NCBI GenBank assembly: GCA_963807235.1
Contig: CAWEBF010000004.1
Location: 62,001-126,000 of the forward strand
From: CAWEBF01 sp963807235
GTDB taxonomy: Bacteria > Acidobacteriota > Vicinamibacteria > Vicinamibacterales > UBA2999
Direction: 5' to 3'
Length of the DNA stretch: 64,000 bases
Below the pieces are notes generated by a model, which had not been told where the DNA came from, made no database searches, and was given only the letters and a program-made list of their open reading frames with translations. Made by a program: the position numbers and the translations under genes. Shown one piece after another: positions 9,729-17,164 of the stretch; position 1 is the stretch's first letter; every line of letters begins with the position of its first letter.

Positions 9729-11483
9729 TCATCCCGTTCGCCGCACCAGCTCGAATACCTCCGCGGCGTTCTCCACGCCCTTCAGCGTCAGAGTGGACAC
9801 GAGGCGACGCGCCTCGATGGTCGAACTCGCGAGGTCGGCAGCCACTTCAGACGATGCCAGCACGCGCGTGCCCAGTTCCCTGTTGGCATCGCGGAGCCGG
9901 GCGGCCACGTTGATGGCGTCCCCGAACGCGCTTCCGATGCCGCGGTCCGCGTCCGCGTGTACGGTCACGGAGCCGACCGTCACGCCGATCCGCGTGGGCA
10001 GCGTCTCGCCGCCAGACTGCGCTGAATTGAATTCGGCCGCGGCCCCGGCGATGGCCAGCGCGGCATGGCAGGCCTGCGCCCGCAGCGCGCGGTCCGCGTC
10101 GGAGCCTGGCTCGTCGCCCGCCCGCCACAGGCCGATGAAGCCGTCGCCCTGAGGCGACAACGCGGCGCCGCCACGCACCCAGACCGGCTGCGCCAGCGCC
10201 TGGACGTAGCGGTTCATCACGGAGGCGTACTCCCTGTGCGACAGGCGTTGTCCGAGTGCGGTGGACCCGTCGGCGTCGGTAGCGACGCACACGGCCCTGG
10301 CCTGCTCCACGCGTACGGTGGGCGGAGTCAGCAACACCAGCACCAGCGCCAGGGGCGCCTGCACGGCCAACGGCACGACGAGCGGAAGCACGATGTGCTG
10401 CTGCGTGAAGAGGAGGTACGCAACGCCGGCGTAGGCCGCGAATGCTGCGACGATCACGCCCGCGGCGTGGGCGCGCGCCGTCAGACGCCCCGCGGTCCAA
10501 CGGACGATGCTCCGCACCCAGTACCCGGCTGCGCCAGCGGCGCCGACGAGCAGCAGCACGAGCACGCTGACGGCAGGCGCCGGCGCTCGCAGGGCCGTGC
10601 CGCTCAAGAGATTGGCCGCAGCCGTGGCGTGCAGCTCCACGCCGGTGAAGTCCACGCCCTCGTCGTTCTCGTAGATCGTGTGGTGCGTGTCCTGCTGGCC
10701 GGCGTCGGCAAGCGCGCTATGGCCCAGCCCCACGAACACCAGCGCGCCGCGCAGCGAGCAGGGCTCGACTCCGGAACCGTCGCCGGCCACGACGTCGCTG
10801 TAGGACCACGTACAGATCGTGCCGGGAGGGCCGTAGAAGTTCAGGTAGGCGGTATCGGCGGGGGTAATGGGAGACCCCGTTCCCGCCAGGGACATCGTGT
10901 GCCGCCGGGCGGCCGAGGCAGGCAAGGTCAGTGTCCTGCCGGCTCCCGGAATGTCCTGGACGGCCCAGAACCACGTGACCACGGCCGTATCCGGCAGCGA
11001 CGCCGGACCCATCGCGGCGGCCGCGCGCGCCAGCTCAGGAATTGGATCCCGTGTGCGCCAGAACTCGGTGTCGCCGCTGCGCACGACCTCCAGGCGCTGC
11101 GCCAGCACCACGTTGCCCGCGCGGGAGATGGCACGCGCCAGGACGTCGTCCTCCGCTGGCGAGGCGCTGTGCCGGAGGAACTGCACGTCGAAGGCGATGG
11201 TCGCCGCGCCGCGGTCCACCAGCCGATCGATCAGCTGGGCGTGCGCCGATCGAGGCCAGTCGCGTACTGCCGGCGGCAAGCCGGCGCGCACGGACGCGCT
11301 GCGGTCCAGGTTGACGACCACGACGCCCGCCGGCGGCGCGACGGGGCCGCGGGCAAGGAACAGCGAGCGAAGCCCGATGCTGTCCTCGAGCGCCGCGACG
11401 GGAGGCACGACGGCGCCGATCATGCCGATTACTCCCGTCGCGAGCCCGATTGCTACTGCGCGTGCAAGACGGCGACTCAACAT
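9729..11483 (-). CDS. CHASE2-domain class III nucleotide cyclase
   Basis: A 584-residue membrane protein. One N-terminal helix (VAIGLATGVIGMIGAVV) leads to an extracytoplasmic CHASE2 sensor (about residues 30-285; AATIAFDVQFLR, DTAYLNFYGPPGT), then three transmembrane helices (about 300-385) and a class III cyclase domain (about 395-575). Metal-binding aspartates lie in ATDADGST and QGDGFIGLW, and the transition-state Asn and Arg in GDAINVAARL. The position that is normally the purine-specifying Lys appears to be Ser (AALSPQGD), so the product, cAMP or cGMP, is uncertain. It follows the Crp gene closely, which argues for cAMP. Overlap-free convergent neighbour at 9727. Confidence 0.88.
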   Translation of the reverse strand: MLSRRLARAVAIGLATGVIGMIGAVVPPVAALEDSIGLRSLFLARGPVAPPAGVVVVNLDRSASVRAGLPPAVRDWPRSAHAQLIDRLVDRGAATIAFDVQFLRHSASPAEDDVLARAISRAGNVVLAQRLEVVRSGDTEFWRTRDPIPELARAAAAMGPASLPDTAVVTWFWAVQDIPGAGRTLTLPASAARRHTMSLAGTGSPITPADTAYLNFYGPPGTICTWSYSDVVAGDGSGVEPCSLRGALVFVGLGHSALADAGQQDTHHTIYENDEGVDFTGVELHATAAANLLSGTALRAPAPAVSVLVLLLVGAAGAAGYWVRSIVRWTAGRLTARAHAAGVIVAAFAAYAGVAYLLFTQQHIVLPLVVPLAVQAPLALVLVLLTPPTVRVEQARAVCVATDADGSTALGQRLSHREYASVMNRYVQALAQPVWVRGGAALSPQGDGFIGLWRAGDEPGSDADRALRAQACHAALAIAGAAAEFNSAQSGGETLPTRIGVTVGSVTVHADADRGIGSAFGDAINVAARLRDANRELGTRVLASSEVAADLASSTIEARRLVSTLTLKGVENAAEVFELVRRTG

Positions 11484-11489
11484 GCCCGC

Positions 11490-12319
11490 TCACGGCCGCT
11501 TCGCCGGGTTCGATGCGAGTGCCTCCATATCGGCCTTCGCGTGCCGCCCCAGGCCTGCCATGTCCAGCCGCATCGTCTTGCTGTCCCACGATACGCACTT
11601 GCGGCGCTTGAGCAGTTCCAGCTTGCGGCTGACGGTCTCGCGCGAACAGCCAATCATCTCGGCCAGGTCCTGGTGGGTGCGGCGCGGGAATGGCGACCAG
11701 GCGGCCGTCCGAGGCGCCCTCGTGGCGGGCCAGCTTCCCGAGGCACCAGGCCAGCCGCGCCAGCGACGAGGGCGCGGACACGGCGCGCAGCTGCTCGTTG
11801 GCCTCGCGCAGCGTGAGGACCACACGCGCCACGACCTTGCGCTCGAACAGCGGGTTCTTTCGCAACACGCTCGAAGGATGCGGCCGGTATGACGATGAAG
11901 TGACTGGGTTCGACCGCGATCAGCGACGCGGACCGCGGAGCCCGATCGAAGAGCGCCAGCTCGCCCACGAGTCCCTTCGGGCGCACCGTGCCAAGGACGA
12001 TTTCCGCGTCGCCTTCGCCAGCCACCACCACTCGCGCACGCCCCGACGTCATCACATAGCAGCAATCGGCCGCCGAGCCCTCCTCGAATACCCGGGCGTC
12101 CTTCCGCGCGTTGAGCGACCGCGCCGTCGAGGTCAGGAGCTCCAGCTCTTCGGCCGACAGCTCCGAGAATAGTGGGACCTGCGCCAGGGCCGTTTCAACG
12201 CGGCGCGGTTCATCGGGGCAGCCATTGTCGCCTAACGTGTTGAAGGCTAACACGATGCCCACGATTGAGGGGTCCGCCCGCGGGCGGGAGCGCCTTACCG
12301 GCCGGTGACGGCCAAGCAC
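11490..12319 (-). CDS. Crp/Fnr-family transcription regulator, frameshifted
   Basis: The cyclic-nucleotide-binding half is in the first frame (to about 11868): ALAQVPLFSELSAEELELL, KGLVGELALFDRAPRSASL, FIVIPAASFERV. The dimerisation helix is in a second frame (NPLFERKVVARVVLTLREAN, about 11868-11690). The DNA-binding helix-turn-helix is in a third (RTHQDLAEMIGCSRETVSRK, then LELLKRRKC), ending at 11490. Single-base changes near 11865 and 11690 would restore one protein of about 250 residues. The start is uncertain; a GTG near 12259 is possible. It sits between the kinase and the cyclase in one direction and probably binds the paired palindromes at 13396-13434 and 2970-3008. Confidence 0.75.
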
Positions 12320-13344
12320 TGTGCGAGGCCGAGGATCAGCGCCACCGCGCCGGCGACCCGCCGCCTGACAGCGTCCGCGCTGGGGAGCCCAGCCGCCCTG
12401 CCGAGCGCGGCCACTCTCTTGACGAAGTGGCCGCCGACGGCAGGAGCCGGCCCGGGCGCAACAAGGCGCGGTTCGGGCGGCGTCATGAAGAGGGGGTCCG
12501 CGTCCGAACAGGCGCGAAGCGCTGCCAGCATCTCGCCGGCGCTGGTATATCGGGCCGCGGGGTTGGGGCTGAGCGCCCGCTCCACTACGTCCACGAAGAG
12601 CGCCGGCAGATCGGGTCGAACGTCCTCCAGGCGCAGCCGGATGCCGCTGGCGTGCGCGGCCCGCAGTTCGTCCCAGGACTCGCCATCGATGGGGAACCGG
12701 CTGGACACGACGTAGAAGAGCAGCACGCCCAACGCATAGATGTCGGAGCTGCGTGTCGCCACCCCGCCCTCGAGCAGCTCAGGCGCGAGATACAACGGCG
12801 TTCCCGCGGCGGCGCCCTTGCGGGGCTCGTCCAGCAGCTCACCGGCCGAGAAGTCCATCAAGATCAGCCGCCCGTCGTGCGTCTGGCGCATCACGTTCTG
12901 CGCCTTGACGTCGCGGTGGATGACCCCCGCGGCGTGCACCGCGGCCAGCGCCCGGCACAGGTCCCGGCCCCAGGCCATCGCTTCGCCGGCGCTGCGCGGA
13001 CCACCGCGCAGAATGACCTCGTTCAGCGTCAGACCATCCACGAAGTCCATCCAGAACCCAAGCCGGCCGCCGTGCACGTCGGCGCCGTGCACCGTCACGA
13101 TGCTGGAATGCCTGGCGCGCACGAGCATCCGGGCTTCGTGCAGCATCTTCGCCTTGTCGGCAACGTTGGCTCGCAGGAGTTTGAGGGCGACGTCATGCGC
13201 GAGCCACGAGTCGCGAGCGAGGTACACCTCGGCGTTGGGGCCCTCGCCGATCTTCCGCACCAGCGTGAAGTTGCCCCACACGTCGCCGGGTTCGAGCGGC
13301 CGGTCCTCCGCCTGGTCTTCGGTTTGGCTCCTGATGGTAAACAT
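12295..13344 (-). CDS. Ser/Thr protein kinase with C-terminal membrane anchor
   Basis: A Hanks-type kinase of about 349 residues. Glycine loop IGEGPNAEVYLA (32-43), catalytic Lys 55 in VALKLL, HRDVKAQN (143-150) and an activation segment that begins DFS (164-166) rather than DFG. A C-terminal hydrophobic helix (VAGAVALILGLAQCLAV) probably anchors it with the kinase in the cytoplasm. I prefer ATG 13344 (GAAGGGAAG upstream) to the far upstream GTG at 13410, which would lie inside an operator-like site. It is the first gene of a leftward kinase-crp-cyclase set. DFS is unusual and may alter metal coordination. Confidence 0.85.
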   Translation of the reverse strand: MFTIRSQTEDQAEDRPLEPGDVWGNFTLVRKIGEGPNAEVYLARDSWLAHDVALKLLRANVADKAKMLHEARMLVRARHSSIVTVHGADVHGGRLGFWMDFVDGLTLNEVILRGGPRSAGEAMAWGRDLCRALAAVHAAGVIHRDVKAQNVMRQTHDGRLILMDFSAGELLDEPRKGAAAGTPLYLAPELLEGGVATRSSDIYALGVLLFYVVSSRFPIDGESWDELRAAHASGIRLRLEDVRPDLPALFVDVVERALSPNPAARYTSAGEMLAALRACSDADPLFMTPPEPRLVAPGPAPAVGGHFVKRVAALGRAAGLPSADAVRRRVAGAVALILGLAQCLAVTGR

Positions 13345-13395
13345 GTGCCACTTCCCTTCGTGGAAGGGAGTGTGACTCTCTGCGCGACGTGTGTC

Positions 13396-13434
13396 GGTGA
13401 CGCAGATCACGCCGGGTCTGTGATCGCGATCACA
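13396..13434 (-). promoter_or_regulatory. Tandem Crp-like palindromes before kinase-crp-cyclase operon
   Basis: TGTGATCGCGATCACA (13419-13434) is a perfect 16-bp palindrome matching the Crp consensus in both half-sites; GGTGACGCAGATCACG (13396-13411) is a weaker second copy. Centres are 23 bp apart, and the nearer one is about 60 bp upstream of the kinase ATG at 13344. Since the operon encodes a Crp homologue, autoregulation is the simple inference. Confidence 0.7.
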
Positions 13435-13486
13435 TCCGGGGGGGCGGATTGGGGTGCGCGGCGGCCTGCGCGGGCCGCCGGCGGGG

Positions 13487-15811
13487 TCAGACCTTCGCGG
13501 CTCGGAGCGCGGCGAGCACTCGGGCGTCCCGGAAGGGCACGCGCCGCAGGCGCACGCCGGTAGCGTCGAAGATGGCGTTGGCCACCGCCGCGATGAGCGG
13601 CTTGCAGACCGTCTCGCCCGCGCCGTAGTGCGGCAGGTCGGGGCGGTTCGGGTTCGGGTCGCCGTTGACGATCACCACGTCGATCGATTCGGGCGTGTCA
13701 GCGTGCGTGAGCGTGGGATAGCTGGCCCAATCCACGCTTGTCACCTTCTCGGTGTCGAACCGCACCTCTTCATGGAGGGCGCGACTCAGCGTGTGCAGCA
13801 TGCCCCCTTCGACGGTGCGCCTCAGCCCCTCGGGATTGATCACCAGGCCGCAGTCGTGCGCGCAGACGATGCGCTTGGCCCACACGTGGCCGGTCCGCCG
13901 ATTCACCTCGACGTCCACGATCTGCGCCACCACCGTCTGGCTGCGCACCGCGTACGCGAACCCGCGGCCGGTCAGCACTTCACCGGTGCCCACGCGCTTG
14001 GGCGACGGGCGGGCGTCCCAGCCGTACTTCTCGGCCGCGGCCTTGACCACGGCGATCGAACGCGCGCGCCTGAACCCATTGTCGTCGGTGGTGCTGGCGG
14101 TCAGCAGCTTCATGCGGAAGGCCACCGGATCGGCGCCAGCGGCGGCCGCCAGTTCGTCCATGAACGACTCAGAGGCAAACGCCGCCTGGGGCCCGTTGGG
14201 ATCGCGCAGGTTGCCGGTGCGCAGCGGCGTCTCCCACACCAGCGGCAGCCCGACGACGTGCGCCACGTACCGCCGGTTCGGGATCGCGTACATCTCGGAG
14301 GGCAGTGCGCCACCGCCGCGCGCGGGCGTGGCCTTGTGCTGGCCGCTCAGCTGCGCGATCAGCACGGTGTCGGGCTCGTTGTAGCCCAGGTGATTGTGAT
14401 CGGCCACGCGCGCCTCGAACTCCATGGCCGTGAGATTGCCCTCGGCGTCCAGGCCGCCGCGCATCTTCACCGCGAAGGCCGGGCCCTTGGTGTCCCAGGC
14501 CGTTTCTTCCTGGCGCATCCACTGCACGCGCACGGGCCGGCCGATCTCCTTCGCGAGGAACGCGGCCTCGAAGCCGGCGTCGTCGGCCGCGGTGCGGCCG
14601 TAGGCCTGGGGCCCTTCCATCCACACCACGCGGACACGGTCGCGCGGCATCTGCAGGAACCGCGCAACGCCGTCACGCAATCCGTACGACTTCATGTCGT
14701 TGGAGTAGATGGTCATCTGATCGTTGGACGGGTCGGCCATGGCGTGCGCCGGACCGATCGCCACGTGACCCTGGAACGGCACCTCGTACTCGGCTTCGAC
14801 GCGCTTGGCGGATCCCGCCAGTGCCGCGTCCGGCGTGCCCGCCACGGTCGGCATGCCCATGCTGGTCGGCATGGCCGAGCGCATGTAGTCGAACAGGTTC
14901 TCGGAGGTGGGAAACGGCGCCGTCGCGGGCTTCTTCCACTCGACCTTGAGCTGCCTCGCCGCCTGGATGGCGTGCTCCTCGCGCTCACACACCACCGCCA
15001 CGTAGTTGCCCTTGCTGACCACTCGAACGAACCCCGGAATCGACTTCACGGACGACTCGTCGATGCTGACGAGCGTCGCGCCCGCAAACGGCGGCCTCAC
15101 GTTGCGCGCGTGCACCATGCCCGGCAGCTTGACGTCAACGGCCCACCGCAGCGAGCCGTCCACTTTGGCCGGAATGTCGTCCCGCTGCGGCGACTGCCCC
15201 ACGATCTTCAGATCCTGGACCGCCTTGAGTGGCGCCTGGCCCGTGGTGGCGTTGATGTTGTCGCCGCGCAGTGTGACGTTGAAGCGGCGCCCTCCGATCA
15301 GCTCCCCGTACGTCACACGCTTCGAAGGCTCCGCGGCCACCGACACCACGCCGGCGCTGACCGCGAGTTGACCTGCCGGCACGCCGAGCCGCGTCGAGGC
15401 CATGTCCAGCAGCACACGCCGCGCTTCCGCCGCCACCCGCCGCATCGGCCAGCCGTCGGTCTGGATCGCATCCGAGCCGCCCGAGCCGCCTTGATCCACG
15501 GTGACGTCGGTCGTGCCCATCACCACGCTGGTGCGCTCGTAGGCGATGTCCAGCTCGTCGGCCATGATCTGGCGGAACGCCGTGCCGGTGCCTTGCCCGA
15601 GATCGGTCTTGCCCACGTAGAACGTGGCGGTGTTGTCGGGGCGCACGACGATCCACGAGTCCAGCTGGCGGAAGTCGAGGTCGGGATAGGGACCTGGGCC
15701 GAGGCCCGCCTGCGCCGCGGCGCGCACAGGGTCGGCGAGCAGATCCGGCACCGCTCCGAGACCGACGACGAGCAGACCGGACTGCTTGATGAAGTCGCGG
15801 CGGGTGCTCAT
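13487..15811 (-). CDS. Molybdopterin-binding subunit of xanthine dehydrogenase-family (isoquinoline oxidoreductase beta type)
   Basis: A 774-residue exported subunit: Tat signal MSTRRDFIKQSGLLVVGLGA, then molybdenum-cofactor domains in two halves. Motifs include GKTDLGQGTGTAFRQIMADE, QGGSGGSDAIQTDG, EGPQAYGRTAADDAGFEAAF and, near the C-terminus, HYGAGETVCKP, where the Glu is in the position of the catalytic base. The protein would hydroxylate a substrate in the periplasm and pass electrons to the 2Fe-2S subunit and a cytochrome; the substrate is unknown. I chose ATG 15811, which overlaps the stop of the upstream small subunit (ATGA), rather than the longer open frame. Intact across 2.3 kb. 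Confidence 0.9.
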   Translation of the reverse strand: MSTRRDFIKQSGLLVVGLGAVPDLLADPVRAAAQAGLGPGPYPDLDFRQLDSWIVVRPDNTATFYVGKTDLGQGTGTAFRQIMADELDIAYERTSVVMGTTDVTVDQGGSGGSDAIQTDGWPMRRVAAEARRVLLDMASTRLGVPAGQLAVSAGVVSVAAEPSKRVTYGELIGGRRFNVTLRGDNINATTGQAPLKAVQDLKIVGQSPQRDDIPAKVDGSLRWAVDVKLPGMVHARNVRPPFAGATLVSIDESSVKSIPGFVRVVSKGNYVAVVCEREEHAIQAARQLKVEWKKPATAPFPTSENLFDYMRSAMPTSMGMPTVAGTPDAALAGSAKRVEAEYEVPFQGHVAIGPAHAMADPSNDQMTIYSNDMKSYGLRDGVARFLQMPRDRVRVVWMEGPQAYGRTAADDAGFEAAFLAKEIGRPVRVQWMRQEETAWDTKGPAFAVKMRGGLDAEGNLTAMEFEARVADHNHLGYNEPDTVLIAQLSGQHKATPARGGGALPSEMYAIPNRRYVAHVVGLPLVWETPLRTGNLRDPNGPQAAFASESFMDELAAAAGADPVAFRMKLLTASTTDDNGFRRARSIAVVKAAAEKYGWDARPSPKRVGTGEVLTGRGFAYAVRSQTVVAQIVDVEVNRRTGHVWAKRIVCAHDCGLVINPEGLRRTVEGGMLHTLSRALHEEVRFDTEKVTSVDWASYPTLTHADTPESIDVVIVNGDPNPNRPDLPHYGAGETVCKPLIAAVANAIFDATGVRLRRVPFRDARVLAALRAAKV

Positions 15812-16308
15812 GCCACCACCCCCTGCTCCGACTCGGCGGCAGCCGCCGTCGCGGTCTTCGACGCGCGCTTGATGGCGGCGTGGATGCGGTAGTAGGTCAT
15901 GCAGCGGCACAGCGTGCCCGCCATGCCCTGGCGAATCTGTGCGTCGGTGGGCGACGGGTTGCGATCGAGCAGCGCCTTCGCCGTCATGATCTGCCCGTTC
16001 TGGCAGAACCCGCAGGCCGGCACCTGCTCCTCGATCCACGCCTGCTGCAGCGGGTGCAGCTTGCCGTCCTTCGAGAGGCCCTCGAGCGTGGTGATCTCAG
16101 CCGACCCGACCGTGGACACGGCGCGGATGCACGACCGCACCGCCTGATTGCCGATGATGACGGTGCACGCGCCGCACTGTCCCAGTCCGCAGCCGAAACG
16201 CGGGCCCTGGAGGCCGAGGTCGTTGCGCAGGACGTACAGAAGAGGTGTGGCCGGCTCGACGTCCACGCTGCGCGCCGCGCCGTTGATCCGAAGGGTGAAG
16301 TTGGCCAT
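15808..16308 (-). CDS. 2Fe-2S subunit of xanthine dehydrogenase-family (isoquinoline oxidoreductase alpha type)
   Basis: A 166-residue two-cluster ferredoxin-like subunit. The plant-type 2Fe-2S cluster is bound by Cys 40, 45, 48 and 60 (CGLGQCGACTV, RSC), and the second cluster in the all-helical domain by Cys 99, 102, 134 and 136 (ACGFCQNG, LCRC). It has no signal peptide, so it would be carried out with its Tat-targeted partner, as is known for this family. Its stop overlaps the ATG of the large subunit, so the two are translationally coupled. No separate FAD subunit is present nearby, as is usual for the isoquinoline oxidoreductase type. Confidence 0.92.
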   Translation of the reverse strand: MANFTLRINGAARSVDVEPATPLLYVLRNDLGLQGPRFGCGLGQCGACTVIIGNQAVRSCIRAVSTVGSAEITTLEGLSKDGKLHPLQQAWIEEQVPACGFCQNGQIMTAKALLDRNPSPTDAQIRQGMAGTLCRCMTYYRIHAAIKRASKTATAAAAESEQGVVA

Positions 16309-16355
16309 GCGCGGCCAGTATAGCTGGACGCGCCGACGGCGTCAGCGCCTGCTCA

Positions 16356-16850
16356 TCACTTTGGTCCTTCCCTTCGGCTCGCGGGCGGCACCACGCCCTT
16401 CATGCGGGCATAGACCACCATCTGCCCGTAATGGTTGTAGCCGTGGTACGCCACGCCCGCGGCCACTTCGATGCGCGGCTGAGAACCGAAGTAGGTGCGC
16501 ACCGGGTCGAGGTGGTTCTTCAGCGTCAGGGACGACATGGCCTTGCGCGCGTAGCGGATCGACGACTCGAGATAGGCCACGATGGCATCCTTGCCTTGGA
16601 CGTCGCCCGGGCCGTTGTCGTTGACGCCGGGGCCATAGGGCGACTTCTCCTCCAGCACGATGGCGGCCGTCATGAAGATCAAGGTCGCCGCGTGCTTGAC
16701 CTGCTCGCCGAAGGTGCGCACGCCCTCGAAGGCGCCCCCGCTCGGGCGAAAATCGTAGGCGTCGGCGGGCATGGCCCTGGCCAGACCCACCAGGTCGTTC
16801 TCCACGAGATCGACCTGTTTCAGGAACGCATCGGCAACGGGATCGGCCAT
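16356..16850 (-). CDS. DinB-family four-helix protein
   Basis: A 164-residue protein of the DinB/YfiT metal-binding four-helix-bundle superfamily. Features include an early amphipathic helix (VADAFLKQVDLVENDLVGLA), DFRPSGGAFEGVRTFGEQVKH with the first metal-type His, and GVAYHGYNHYGQMVVYARMKG with two more His residues, the usual three-His site. The start ATG at 16850 is preferred because the family begins with this helix; the longer open frame adds low-complexity sequence. It stands alone behind the oxidoreductase genes. Activity (thiol transferase or other) is unknown. Confidence 0.8.
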   Translation of the reverse strand: MADPVADAFLKQVDLVENDLVGLARAMPADAYDFRPSGGAFEGVRTFGEQVKHAATLIFMTAAIVLEEKSPYGPGVNDNGPGDVQGKDAIVAYLESSIRYARKAMSSLTLKNHLDPVRTYFGSQPRIEVAAGVAYHGYNHYGQMVVYARMKGVVPPASRREGPK

Positions 16851-16864
16851 GGCTGGAGTGTAGA

Positions 16865-17140
16865 CTGGGTGGTCTGCAGCAGTTCCATCTCGCCATCCTG
16901 TTCGCGTTGGCAGCCGCGTCCGTGGGCGCGCAAGCCCCGTCGTCGGCACTCGCCCCGTTGCAGGGGCGCTGGGTCGTCACCGGTGCTGAGCACAACGCCA
17001 AGCCGCTCGACGCCATCAAAGGCGGCGTGATGACCATCAACGGCGACGCCTTCGAGATACGCACCGCCAGCGGCAACATGCTCAAGGGCACGCTGCGACT
17101 GGACGCGTCGAAGAAGCCCGGCCACATGGACGGGAAATAG
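16865..17140 (+). pseudogene. Fragment of TIGR03067-like lipocalin-type secreted protein
   Basis: The frame reads LQGRWVVTGAEHNAKPLDAI, then KGGVMTINGDAFEIRTASGN and MLKGTLRLDASKKPG, then stops at TAG 17138-17140. The pattern matches the first half of the planctomycete/acidobacterial TIGR03067-type domain, which normally runs about 50 residues further. No ATG is in phase (TTG 16907 is the best candidate), and the C-terminal half is absent. Probably a remnant, or truncated by an indel. Confidence 0.45.
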
Positions 17141-17164
17141 CGCCTCGAATCGCCGGTCACGCCA

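Noticed and set aside
13454..15892. Forward ORF of 812 residues
   Set aside because: Exactly opposite the molybdopterin subunit; His/Arg-rich with no recognisable motif.
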